Shown here one piece after another: positions 8,150 through 13,804 of a stretch of DNA of 49,912 nt. This stretch comes from a virus. Position 1 is the stretch's first letter, and each line of letters starts with the position of its first letter. The notes under the pieces are model-generated. The model did no database searches. It saw only the letters and a list, made by a program, of their open reading frames with translations, and was not told the origin of the DNA. The translations under genes were made by a program, and so were the position numbers. The stretch is taken from the IMG/VR virus record IMGVR_UViG_3300020060_000012, positions 1-49,912 of that record; one strand, written 5' to 3'.

Positions 8150-8220
8150 GTTGCGTCTGTACGCGAGCGCACATAGCAGACATAAGATAATGCCTTGCCA
8201 TAATGTAGGAATATTCTGAC

Positions 8221-8250
8221 AAAAAAAAGCCCCACTGTTTAGGTGGGGCT
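8221..8250 (-). terminator. Intrinsic terminator for leftward transcription
   Basis: GCCCCAC (8229-8235) and GTGGGGC (8243-8249) form a 7-bp GC stem with a 7-base loop, extended by an A-T pair. Eight A residues at 8221-8228 become a U-tract when read leftward. It lies just after the 25-residue gene at 8297-8374 and before the next operon, so it ends the leftward transcription unit coming from about 10.6 kb. Confidence 0.85.
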
Positions 8251-8296
8251 AGTTGTGCTGCCGGGACGCGGGGGCGCCCGGAGCGCATCGCGGTGT

Positions 8297-8374
8297 TTAG
8301 CCGCGAATAACGCGGGCCACGAAGGCCAGCAAGAAGGGTGAAAGGGCAATCAGTGCAATGGTTGAAGTCATCAT
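8297..8374 (-). CDS. Very small membrane peptide (25 aa)
   Basis: A leftward frame reading MMTSTIALIALSPFLLAFVA followed by RVIRG and TAA. It is a single hydrophobic helix with a basic end, typical of phage micro-membrane proteins. An AGGAG ribosome-binding site ends eight bases before the ATG at 8374, matching the spacing in neighbouring leaders; ATG 8380 is in frame but too close to the site. The gene is alone between dyad D and the terminator at 8221-8250. Function unknown. Confidence 0.6.
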   Translation of the reverse strand: MMTSTIALIALSPFLLAFVARVIRG

Positions 8375-8405
8375 GGTCATATCTCCTGGTTAACGTGGTG
8401 CCATC

Positions 8406-8421
8406 TTGACACCAGTGTCAC
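8406..8421. promoter_or_regulatory. Dyad operator D
   Basis: TTGACACCAGTGTCAC contains perfect 6-base half-sites TGACAC/GTGTCA around CA. It stands between the gene ending at 8441 and the micro-peptide gene starting at 8374. GTGACG recurs 17 bases further right, as near several other copies. Confidence 0.6.
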
Positions 8422-8440
8422 CCGCTGTATGCGATTCGCG

Positions 8441-8878
8441 TCACAGTTCTGATATGCGCTTGCGCAGGGCTTCCAATTCCGTGCGGGCTTCGTCGTGCTG
8501 CTGCTTCCAATAGTTGGACACGTTGGTCTTATCCTGCCGCTGCTGTTCCAACTCTATGATGCGTTCGCGCTGTTTAACCACACGGGCTGCCAGCATCGGG
8601 CCAGTCTCATACGCAGGGCCGGTGCTCAACTCGACGCGGTATGTCTGCACGTGCGCGGCACGGCGCTCCAACTCTTTGATATGTTCCAGCGTGGACACAC
8701 CCACAGTGCGGCTTTCCATGGCCTCACTGTCAGCAGCATTGAGCGCTTCGCATACGTCGGTGGCGCTCTTCCACGTGTCCACCATGCCCATGTGCTTGGC
8801 GTCTTGTCCCTTGGCCACGCAACTATCGAACAGCACCCAACCCGCGTTGGCGTACAGGGCATAATACCGGTTGCTCAT
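8441..8878 (-). CDS. Unrecognised protein with C-terminal coiled coil
   Basis: 145 residues. The N-terminal 55 residues form a small mixed domain (MSNRYYALYANAGWVLFDSC and on). The C-terminal 60 residues are a heptad-type coiled coil (RVVKQRERIIELEQQRQDK, then QHDEARTELEALRKRI). It is coupled by ATGA to the upstream zinc-ribbon gene and is the last large gene before dyad D. Coiled-coil tail proteins of this size are common in phage accessory regions and often dimerise. I cannot name a family or function. Confidence 0.72.
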   Translation of the reverse strand: MSNRYYALYANAGWVLFDSCVAKGQDAKHMGMVDTWKSATDVCEALNAADSEAMESRTVGVSTLEHIKELERRAAHVQTYRVELSTGPAYETGPMLAARVVKQRERIIELEQQRQDKTNVSNYWKQQHDEARTELEALRKRISEL

Positions 8879-9081
8879 TTCTTGGTTCTCCTATTGGTTA
8901 AATAAATCGTATCGCACGTCTGACAATGCAACGTGGTGATGACACCCATGGCATTCTTCTTGGCGTACTTCGGCGCATAGCGACGCGCGGCGCCGTTCCA
9001 TCGACGGATGACCCCTTGGCCACCGGGCACTTCACAGCCACAGTGGCCGCACAGCCCGCGGAATCGGGTAGTCTCGCTCAT
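8875..9081 (-). CDS. Small zinc-ribbon-like protein (68 aa)
   Basis: 68 residues with two Cys pairs, CGHC at about residues 11-14 and CQTC at about 53-56, separated by a very basic middle (RRWNGAARRYAPKYAKK). This arrangement is that of a zinc ribbon, and the basic loop suggests nucleic-acid binding. It lies in a leftward chain of overlapping genes, coupled at both ends (9078-9081 and 8875-8878). The function is unknown; binding of DNA or host RNA polymerase are possibilities that sequence alone cannot separate. Confidence 0.7.
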   Translation of the reverse strand: MSETTRFRGLCGHCGCEVPGGQGVIRRWNGAARRYAPKYAKKNAMGVITTLHCQTCDTIYLTNRRTKK

Positions 9082-9521
9082 GGTGCCGCGGGTGGTAGCT
9101 GCATCACGGTTGTGTCTTCGAGCGCATCAGCCGGTGCGGCCTCGATGTCTGCCAGCGGGGTCAGGTGCTCCAACTGCGGGCCATCCACTTCAGTTAGGCT
9201 GTACAGCACTATGGGTGGCGTCCAAGCCATGTAACCGCGGACCACACACAGCTTGCCTGTGGGCTTATGCCTGACACGCGCATCAAGGCCCCACGTCGGT
9301 TGCTCATAGCGGCCCCACGTGTTGGCTATGTGGGCTATCACATCGTTGATTACAGCGTTGGGGTCCGCTGGCAGGTCGGCAATGGGTGCTGGCGGCTCCA
9401 ATAGGTCGCGTAAGTGAGCTTCAACGGCCTTCGGTGACTGGTGCTTGAACATCAACACACCATCTTCGAGCAACGCCCACAGGCCATCATAGCGTCGATG
9501 TATGGTGTATTTAAGGGACAT
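9078..9521 (-). CDS. Unrecognised protein (147 aa)
   Basis: A 147-residue leftward protein. Residues 1-45 form a small alpha/beta segment (YTIHRRYDGLWALLEDGVLM), followed by a Pro-rich linker (LLEPPAPIADLPADPNAV). Residues about 75-125 look like a small beta barrel (DARVRHKPTGKLCVVRGYMA), similar in appearance to YopX- or KOW-like barrels but not assignable. It overlaps the upstream membrane-protein gene by 11 bases and the downstream gene by ATGA. No catalytic residues are evident. Confidence 0.7.
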   Translation of the reverse strand: MSLKYTIHRRYDGLWALLEDGVLMFKHQSPKAVEAHLRDLLEPPAPIADLPADPNAVINDVIAHIANTWGRYEQPTWGLDARVRHKPTGKLCVVRGYMAWTPPIVLYSLTEVDGPQLEHLTPLADIEAAPADALEDTTVMQLPPAAP

Positions 9522-9984
9522 AGAAATGTATCCCCAACGATGCGTTGCGCTTCACGTAGACCATCTCCAAGCTGATAGTGCCAGTCTCCCATGCCTGTAT
9601 CAGCCCGCTGCTGACGTGCTCCCGTATCAGCGCCCGTGTGGCCAGGTAATGCAGCACTCCCATGCCGACGAAGTACCCGCATATCTGCGCTTCATTCGCG
9701 TGCGGGCCTAATACACCACTGCGCTGCGTCGCGCCTGGTACCCGATGCACCTGCAACGATTGCAGCATGTCGGCGCCCAAGGCCGCATCAAACAACCATT
9801 CAGTGCCGGGAGTGGCTAAAGATGTTCCTGTGGGAACAGGCGCCGCTGTTTCTTGAGCGAAGGCACCCGTGGCCAGCACGAACATCAGCAGCACCAAGAT
9901 GCCTGACAGCAGTATCAACCGGGGCACGCGTGTGGACTCAAGGCCGATGGCGGCGAAGGCTGCCCATGTTTCGCGGCGGCTCAT
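9511..9984 (-). CDS. Predicted exported or membrane-anchored protein (157 aa)
   Basis: 157 residues with a long charged N-terminus and a hydrophobic stretch at about residues 22-42 (LILLSGILVLLMFVLATGAF) ending in AFA-QE. This may be a signal peptide with an AxA cleavage site or an uncleaved anchor. The remaining 115 residues would lie in the periplasm. The gene is followed by two lipoprotein genes on its upstream side, so this operon sends at least three products to the envelope. No family is recognised. Candidates for such early envelope proteins include superinfection exclusion factors; this is inference. Confidence 0.68.
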   Translation of the reverse strand: MSRRETWAAFAAIGLESTRVPRLILLSGILVLLMFVLATGAFAQETAAPVPTGTSLATPGTEWLFDAALGADMLQSLQVHRVPGATQRSGVLGPHANEAQICGYFVGMGVLHYLATRALIREHVSSGLIQAWETGTISLEMVYVKRNASLGIHFYVP

Positions 9985-10187
9985 AGCGCCCCCAACTGTG
10001 TGCGAGGCTGTTGGACTACCTGCACATGGTTAGTGTGTGCCAGGTTACGGGCGTACAGGATGCCACCGGCAGTCAACACAGCGACACCAGCCACGGCCAC
10101 CACCTGTGGGTGCTCTTCGACGTAACCTGATATCGTGCCGCAGCCGGTCAGTGACGACAGCACCAACAACAGTATGGTGCGGTTCAT
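9981..10187 (-). CDS. Small predicted lipoprotein (68 aa)
   Basis: Starting at ATG 10187, in the ATGA overlap with the upstream gene, the protein reads MNRTILLLVLSSLTGCGTIS. This is a compact signal peptide with a good lipobox, LTGC. After cleavage a short tail and a second hydrophobic stretch (VVAVAGVAVLTAGGILYA) follow, then a polar C-terminus. It should be a lipid-modified envelope protein of about 50 residues. In-frame ATGs at 10208 and 10199 are less likely starts because of the overlap and signal-peptide length. Function unknown. Confidence 0.72.
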   Translation of the reverse strand: MNRTILLLVLSSLTGCGTISGYVEEHPQVVAVAGVAVLTAGGILYARNLAHTNHVQVVQQPRTQLGAL

Positions 10188-10435
10188 GGTGCACCCCATG
10201 GCATCCAATCAGGCAGCGGATGCGGTTGGAACAGTGCCACCTTCTTCGGGTCGCATGTAAAACCAAACGGGATGGCCTGCGCAGTATCGTGGGCGTATCC
10301 CACGACGCACTGGCGCCCGCCGTCCAACACCACATTCTCGAAGGTAACTATGGGTTTATGGGGCTCTACCGGCACACACCCGGCACAGGCGTGGAGCATG
10401 AGGCCCACCAGCATCCAAGCGATTATGCAGCGCAT
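10184..10435 (-). CDS. Small predicted lipoprotein or secreted protein (83 aa)
   Basis: 83 residues with a short basic start and a hydrophobic core (IIAWMLVGLMLHACAGC). Either LHAC or CAGC may act as lipobox; LHAC fits better. The mature part (PVEPHKPIVTFENVVLDGGRQ and on) has two more Cys and is beta-rich, which suits a folded periplasmic domain with a disulphide. It overlaps its upstream neighbour by 13 bases and couples to the next lipoprotein gene. Two tandem lipoproteins in a leftward operon outside the lysis cassette are notable. No family recognised. Confidence 0.68.
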   Translation of the reverse strand: MRCIIAWMLVGLMLHACAGCVPVEPHKPIVTFENVVLDGGRQCVVGYAHDTAQAIPFGFTCDPKKVALFQPHPLPDWMPWGAP

Positions 10436-10638
10436 GTGGCCCCCACATCGGCTTCGGAATACAGCACCACCAGTTCAAACTTCTGTTCTAGCCGGGTGCG
10501 CTGCGCGTTCGCCTTATCGCACGCGAGCGCTGCGGCTTCGGGTGTTTTCCAGCGTGCCGCCTGTGTGGGGCAGCGGGTCAGCGTTGATGCGAGCTTAGGC
10601 GCGTACATCAAGCCATTGGGCAGTACGAGTGCAAACAT
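10423..10638 (-). CDS. Small unrecognised protein (71 aa)
   Basis: First gene of the leftward operon behind dyad E (10697-10711). The 71-residue sequence begins MFALVLPNGLMYAPKLASTL and has a helical Arg/Lys-rich middle (TPEAAALACDKANAQRTRLEQKF) and beta-like end. There are three Cys but no recognisable metal motif. The pattern of an N-terminal strand pair followed by one long helix resembles small phage accessory proteins that bind host factors, but this is only an impression. No function assigned. Confidence 0.62.
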   Translation of the reverse strand: MFALVLPNGLMYAPKLASTLTRCPTQAARWKTPEAAALACDKANAQRTRLEQKFELVVLYSEADVGATCAA

Positions 10639-10696
10639 ATGGTGCCTGCGAGCTACACCGGGAAACCCCCGGCAGTACGCGCATCCTGGCAGGACA

Positions 10697-10711
10697 TGAC
10701 ACGGCTGTCAA
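10697..10711. promoter_or_regulatory. Dyad operator E
   Basis: TGACACGGCTGTCAA. On the reverse strand it supplies TTGACA as -35 with CAGGAT 17 bases later, a weak -10. It lies 59 bases ahead of the leftward gene starting at 10638. GTGACA recurs 8 bases to its right. Confidence 0.55.
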
Positions 10712-10730
10712 TACCGCTGTGTCACACTGT

Positions 10731-10832
10731 TTAAAATGAATCGCCCGCGTAATCGTCCCCGTCTTCGCTGCCATCTTCACCGGGCAGGAACCAAGGGCAA
10801 TCACGCGGGCAGTGGCAAGTAGTGTGTGGCAT
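10731..10832 (-). CDS. Possible Cys/His-rich micro-protein (33 aa)
   Basis: A leftward frame reading MPHTTCHCPRDCPWFLPGED, then GSEDGDDYAGDSF and TAA. The N-terminal His-x2-Cys-His-Cys-x3-Cys cluster could bind one metal ion, and the tail is acidic. There is no clear ribosome-binding site, so support is only the protein-like composition and the position in an otherwise gene-free stretch upstream of dyad E. Possible gene; could be chance. Confidence 0.35.
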   Translation of the reverse strand: MPHTTCHCPRDCPWFLPGEDGSEDGDDYAGDSF

Positions 10833-11055
10833 GACGCCATCGTACACGTGGGTGCACCGCGTCAGGGCTCACACTTAACAGATATCGACGCCCTACCGAT
10901 GCGCACCGTGCTGGCGCTACCGCGTCGATGCGGGTAGGGCATGGCGCTACAGTCACAGCGTTGCCTAGCGTTGCGTGCAAGCCTTGCAAGCTCCCAAGCC
11001 TTCAAGCTGCGCTTGCGCCCTTGCACCTTGCAACGTCGGCGTATGCGTTGCACGT
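10833..11055. repeat. Gene-free stretch with GTTGC/TTGCAAG repeats and an inverted repeat
   Basis: I see no convincing gene here. It contains an inverted repeat CCCTACC (10891-10897) / GGTAGGG (10933-10939), two copies of TGGCGCTAC (10912-10920 and 10942-10950), and a cluster of AGCGTTGC, CTTGCAAG, CTTGCGC and CTTGCAACG words from about 10957 to 11035. The same short words recur in the adjoining gene and up to 11475. The pattern could be replication iterons or regulatory sites, or only local drift. Confidence 0.4.
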
Positions 11056-11424
11056 CTACGCCTTGTATTCTCGGATGGGGCGATTGTGTTCTACGGCCCA
11101 AGTCAATGGATTGCCGTGCAACGCGACGGGCCAACCCTTGGACTTATCGAACTGCACTAGACAGGCATGCAAGTAGCGGTCTAACTCTTCCTTGTCTTCT
11201 ATAGTGACATTGACGGGTATCAGCGTATACAACGTGTAGCGTTGCACCACTTGGGCTTGGAGCGCATCTAGCGCCTTGGCGGTGTGGCCGGGTCGCAAGC
11301 ACTCGATACAACCCCCGGTGCTGGTGTAGCGTTGGGCGTGGTGGCCATACTTGCAAGGCTTACCGGTGCTGTAGAACATTTGGCCGGTTTCGCGGGCGGT
11401 GATTCTGAGTAACATTTGGTTCAT
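11056..11424 (-). CDS. Zinc-binding phage protein (CxxGH...CxxC)
   Basis: 122 residues starting MNQMLLRITARETGQMFYST. Residues about 22-45 read GKPCKYGHHAQRYTSTGGCI and ECLR, a CxxGH-x13-CxxC zinc motif. This motif is familiar from the N-terminal zinc domain of phage proteins and some HNH/homing-type endonucleases. The remainder contains no HNH catalytic signature that I can see; it is a helical region (HTAKALDALQAQVVQRYTL) followed by mixed alpha/beta. It may be a standalone DNA-binding relative of those nucleases. The gene is transcribed leftward from the AT-rich island at 11441-11530, divergent from the small terminase gene. Confidence 0.7.
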   Translation of the reverse strand: MNQMLLRITARETGQMFYSTGKPCKYGHHAQRYTSTGGCIECLRPGHTAKALDALQAQVVQRYTLYTLIPVNVTIEDKEELDRYLHACLVQFDKSKGWPVALHGNPLTWAVEHNRPIREYKA

Positions 11425-11440
11425 AGCGGGGGCTCTCCAT

Positions 11441-11530
11441 AATTAAAAGGTATTATTTAGATTGCAAGTTGCAAGATACACCATCTAATACAATATATAC
11501 AATACCTTTTATTAACAGACAGTTCTAAAT
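11441..11530. promoter_or_regulatory. AT-rich divergent control region with inverted repeat
   Basis: A sharply AT-rich island between divergent genes. AAAAGGTATT (11445-11454) and AATACCTTTT (11501-11510) form a 10-bp inverted repeat about 46 bases apart. Within it are two TTGCAA words (11463-11468, 11470-11475) and -10-like TACAAT and TATATA words. It probably carries promoters for the zinc-protein gene leftward, and perhaps an operator or melting site. Confidence 0.55.
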
Positions 11531-11571
11531 ACGTGAGAGATGTAGCCCCAATTCGAGGCATTCAAGGGGGC

Positions 11572-11599
11572 TTGACGGTGCTAGGCGTTACGGTAGGCT
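11572..11599 (+). promoter_or_regulatory. Sigma-70-like promoter of the small terminase gene
   Basis: TTGACG (11572-11577) and TAGGCT (11594-11599) are separated by 16 bases. Transcription would begin only about two bases before ATG 11608, giving a nearly leaderless message. This favours 11608 over upstream in-frame starts. Confidence 0.45.
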
Positions 11600-11607
11600 G
11601 TGGACAT

Positions 11608-12402
11608 ATGAACGCTGCCGTGCCGCAAACCATTGAATTAAAGGCCGATTTGCTCACCGCGAAGCAAGAAGCCTTCGCGCGTGCCTATGTGGAATATCGC
11701 AACGCAAGCACAGCGTACCGGATGGCGTACAACGTGGGGCGCTTGACGCAACCGCAGTCTGTGTGGGTGAGCGCCAGCCGTGAAATGGATAACCCCAAGG
11801 TCGCGCTAAGGATTCTAGAGCTTGAAGCCTTGGCGGCAGCGTCAACCGTCATCAAAGCTCGCGACGTGCTGCAAACGCAGCTTGATATTTCCAACGCTGA
11901 CGCCAACGATTTGATACGCGTGGCCTCGCGCAACTGTCGGCACTGTTGGGGCGTCGGGCACGCGTATCAATGGCAAGACGCGGAGTACGCCTACGCTGTA
12001 CAAGACGCGCTTGACGCGGGTGTCAGCGCTGACAGCAAGCCACTGATGAAGGCGCCAAGTGACCGTGGCGGCTTTGACTTCGACCCGCAGCGCGAGCCCA
12101 ACCCCGCATGCCCAACGTGTTACGGGGCCGGGGTGCGTATCGTGTTCGTGACGGACTCGGACAAGCTCACCGGCAAGGCGCGCAAACTCTACAAGGGCGT
12201 GAAGCTAGGAGCCAAGGGTGACTTGGAAGTGCTCATGGCCAACAGCGAAGACGCGCGCAAAGAAGTGGCCAAGCTGTTGGGCGCCTACCAGACCGATGGC
12301 AAAGTGGGTGAGCTAGGGCTGCCCCCGCCCGTGGATGCGCCCATGGACACGAACGCTGACCCGGCTGATGGGTATATGGCAATGGTGAAGCGAACGCGCT
12401 AG
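11608..12402 (+). CDS. terS: Terminase small subunit with DnaJ-type zinc motif
   Basis: 264 residues from ATG 11608; the frame is open upstream to a GTG at 11533, but the promoter-like element at 11572-11599 and the protein-like start MNAAVPQTIELKADLLTAKQ favour 11608. The N-terminal half has the typical small-terminase pattern: LTAKQEAFARAYVEYRNAST then AYRMAYNV, MDNPKVALRILELE, which binds DNA and starts packaging. Two CxxCxGxG repeats, CRHCWGVGH (about residue 113) and CPTCYGAGV (about 172), form a DnaJ-like zinc finger. After it comes KLYKGVKLGAKGDLEVLMAN and EDARKEVAKLLGAY. The zinc insert occurs in a subset of phage small terminases. Unusually, the large subunit gene is 6.3 kb away, behind a leftward block. 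Confidence 0.85.
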   Translation: MNAAVPQTIELKADLLTAKQEAFARAYVEYRNASTAYRMAYNVGRLTQPQSVWVSASREMDNPKVALRILELEALAAASTVIKARDVLQTQLDISNADANDLIRVASRNCRHCWGVGHAYQWQDAEYAYAVQDALDAGVSADSKPLMKAPSDRGGFDFDPQREPNPACPTCYGAGVRIVFVTDSDKLTGKARKLYKGVKLGAKGDLEVLMANSEDARKEVAKLLGAYQTDGKVGELGLPPPVDAPMDTNADPADGYMAMVKRTR

Positions 12403-12435
12403 GATGGTCACGGCGCGTTACACATGGCGCTAGCT

Positions 12436-12497
12436 CGCGGCACTGGCCACACGTTCGGGTTCTCCCTCCACGGTGACGATGATGGCCAGTGCCCGCG
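12436..12497. terminator. Large inverted repeat between convergent genes, possible terminator
   Basis: CGCGGCACTGGCCA (12436-12449) and TGGCCAGTGCCCGCG (12483-12497) pair over 14 bp with one bulged base, around a 33-base loop. It sits between the 3' ends of the small terminase gene and a leftward gene. There is no U-tract, so it may be a bidirectional block, an RNA-stabilising hairpin, or a DNA site used in packaging. Confidence 0.45.
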
Positions 12498-12500
12498 GCT

Positions 12501-12596
12501 TCAGATGACGGGAGTGAACCCCGCATACCACAGCCAGATGATGAACAGCGGCACCGCCAGCCAGTTGACAGCGTTGCCAAGGCGCTCCATGTTCAT
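12501..12596 (-). CDS. Micro-membrane protein (31 aa)
   Basis: A leftward frame of 31 residues, MNMERLGNAVNWLAVPLFII and then WLWYAGFTPVI. It is one Trp-rich transmembrane helix. The start ATG at 12596 overlaps the TGA of the preceding 42-residue gene (ATGA), and GGACAGAGCT lies upstream. It is the last gene of a leftward operon starting behind dyad F. The chain of overlapping starts and stops, with hydrophobic composition in this one frame, makes it credible. Function unknown. Confidence 0.6.
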   Translation of the reverse strand: MNMERLGNAVNWLAVPLFIIWLWYAGFTPVI

Positions 12597-12721
12597 AGCT
12601 CTGTCCACACGATAATGGCGTAGATCGCCCACGCCACAACGCCTGATATCGCGATGCCAATGGCCACGCCAGCCAGTAGCGTCCACCATAATAGACGTGC
12701 TTCGGGGTCGCGAGGCTTCAC
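12593..12721 (-). CDS. Micro-membrane protein (42 aa)
   Basis: A leftward 42-residue protein from GTG 12721, which overlaps the previous TGA (GTGA). It reads MKPRDPEARLLWWTLLAGVA and continues IGIAISGVVAWAIYAIIVWTEL, an N-terminal charged tail followed by a long Gly-containing hydrophobic helix, perhaps two helices. Coupling at both ends (12718-12721 and 12593-12596) argues for a real gene. Together with its two neighbours it forms a run of three tiny membrane proteins. Holin-like or membrane-modulating roles are possible but nothing shows this directly. Confidence 0.62.
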   Translation of the reverse strand: MKPRDPEARLLWWTLLAGVAIGIAISGVVAWAIYAIIVWTEL

Positions 12722-13014
12722 AGTGTGCGCCCCTCTTCCGGCACCAGCACGTCACGGCGCACACAGTACAGGCGGCTGTCACCGATGTCCTGCACGCGCA
12801 CAGCGAGCCCGCCCGCAGCGTTGCACCGGGATATCCAGCCGTTGATGCGGCCCGACCTGTTGAGGGACAGGCCAGCCACCATGGCCAGGATGACGGCCAA
12901 CAGCACGAAGCACGCCACCACTGTGGCATCGCCCCGCTGATGGTGTTGTGTCGCTCGCTGCGTGCGCTTGAATCGACGCGCCACGCGGCGCTGCTGATTG
13001 TTACGGTTGCTCAC
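12718..13014 (-). CDS. Small single-TM membrane protein (98 aa)
   Basis: 98 residues. The N-terminus is strongly basic and Gln/Arg-rich (MSNRNNQQRRVARRFKRTQR), followed by one transmembrane helix at about residues 31-49 (TVVACFVLLAVILAMVAGL). A C-terminal domain of about 48 residues has two Cys (WISRCNAAGGLAVRVQDIG, LYCVRRDVLV). The positive-inside rule places the basic N-terminus in the cytoplasm and the C-terminal domain in the periplasm, with a possible disulphide. It is coupled to both neighbours. Family unknown. Confidence 0.68.
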   Translation of the reverse strand: MSNRNNQQRRVARRFKRTQRATQHHQRGDATVVACFVLLAVILAMVAGLSLNRSGRINGWISRCNAAGGLAVRVQDIGDSRLYCVRRDVLVPEEGRTL

Positions 13015-13289
13015 AGGTGCTTACTCCCGTCGTTGATGAAGTCAATGAACGCCTGTTGCCAGGGCTTCGGTGTGTACTCCGGGCGCCGCTCGCCCACGGT
13101 GTGAGGGCGCCGACGTTCACGGCCCGGTACGTCGTGCCCGTTCCTGAAGGCCGTGTGTAGGCCGTAGGCTTGAGCCATGCGCTTGCGCCGGTCATCCACC
13201 GGCATGCGCTGCGTATCCTCCAACACGTCGGGCAGCACCCGCACTCGCGCAGTGTCGCTCAACATGCGGTTGGCGTCGGACTCGCTCAT
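13011..13289 (-). CDS. Unrecognised basic protein (92 aa)
   Basis: 92 residues, charged throughout, with an Arg-rich centre (MPVDDRRKRMAQAYGLHTAF, GRERRRPHTVGERRPEY) and a C-terminal amphipathic helix (KPWQQAFIDFINDGSKHL). No membrane segment or Cys pair is present. It is coupled by ATGA overlaps to the genes on both sides. The basic character suggests nucleic-acid binding. I do not recognise it and assign no function. Confidence 0.65.
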   Translation of the reverse strand: MSESDANRMLSDTARVRVLPDVLEDTQRMPVDDRRKRMAQAYGLHTAFRNGHDVPGRERRRPHTVGERRPEYTPKPWQQAFIDFINDGSKHL

Positions 13290-13570
13290 GACTGCGGCGG
13301 CTCCATGTTGCTCGCGATGGTGGCCCGTGCTTCGGGCGACAGCGCCGCGAACACCGGGTGTGTGGGGATGGCTGCGGCCAATTCGGCCTTGCGTGCCTTC
13401 TCGGCAGCCTTGGCGGCTACGTCGGCAGCATGAGCCAGGCGCAGCGGTAGGCGACGGTCAGCGCGGTTTGGTCCCTGTACGTGTACGTGCAACGCTCGCT
13501 TATGGGCGCGGTTGCGCCACAGGTTGCCCGCGCGCTTGCTGTGCTGGTTGGCTTTGTGTACTTGAGTCAT
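13286..13570 (-). CDS. Unrecognised His/Arg-rich protein (about 94 aa)
   Basis: First gene of the leftward operon behind dyad F. Two in-frame ATGs exist, at 13576 and 13570; AGGAG ends three bases before the first but nine before the second, so 13570 is preferred (start MTQVHKANQHSKRAGNLWRN). The N-terminal half is very basic and His-rich; the second half is an Ala/Lys helix (HAADVAAKAAEKARKAELAA) with a Pro-rich end. It could bind nucleic acid, but there is no recognised motif. Confidence 0.62.
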   Translation of the reverse strand: MTQVHKANQHSKRAGNLWRNRAHKRALHVHVQGPNRADRRLPLRLAHAADVAAKAAEKARKAELAAAIPTHPVFAALSPEARATIASNMEPPQS

Positions 13571-13576
13571 TGTCAT

Positions 13577-13804
13577 CTACTCCTGGTTGCCCCGGTATGG
13601 GGTGCGTGTATCTTGGGTGACGCCCGTGTCACTTGGCGTGATGGGCGTCACACTTCTAGCGCGTCGTGCACGGGCAGCGCTGCCGTACCCGGACATCCAC
13701 GCCCTGACTAGCGCGGCCTTGATGTCGGACGGGCTCAAGGTGAGGTAATTGCGTTGGGCGTAGGCGTTGGCCCGGCGCTTAGGTCCTGCATCGCGGCGGC
13801 TCAT
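13577..13804 (-). CDS. Unrecognised basic protein ending in the dyad F region (75 aa)
   Basis: 75 residues from ATG 13804, which overlaps the TGA of the upstream 44-residue gene. The first 50 residues are basic and protein-like (MSRRDAGPKRRANAYAQRNY, LSPSDIKAALVRAWMSGYG). The last 25 codons run through dyad F and the ribosome-binding site of the next gene, so this end is constrained by regulation as well as coding. The stop TAG abuts the next ATG. The gene is probably real, but its C-terminus may be unconserved. Confidence 0.55.
   Translation of the reverse strand: MSRRDAGPKRRANAYAQRNYLTLSPSDIKAALVRAWMSGYGSAARARRARSVTPITPSDTGVTQDTRTPYRGNQE
13617..13632. promoter_or_regulatory. Dyad operator F
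   Basis: GTGACGCCCGTGTCAC, inside the 3' end of the gene at 13577-13804 and 41 bases or more before the leftward gene at 13570. It is flanked by the shared word TATCTTGGG on its left and by a second half-site pair, TGATGGGCGTCACA (13640-13653). Confidence 0.55.

Noticed and set aside
10862-11134. Leftward Arg-rich open frames in the repeat stretch (10801-11134)
   Set aside because: Composition is extreme (Arg/Ser/Cys), they overlap the zinc-protein gene or the repeats, and have no start signal or coupling.
12403-12500. A possible extra leftward micro-gene (KPRALAIIVTVEGEPERV...) beyond the 31-residue gene
   Set aside because: It would need a CTG start overlapping the TGA. The protein-like look comes from the inverted repeat and I see no ribosome-binding site.
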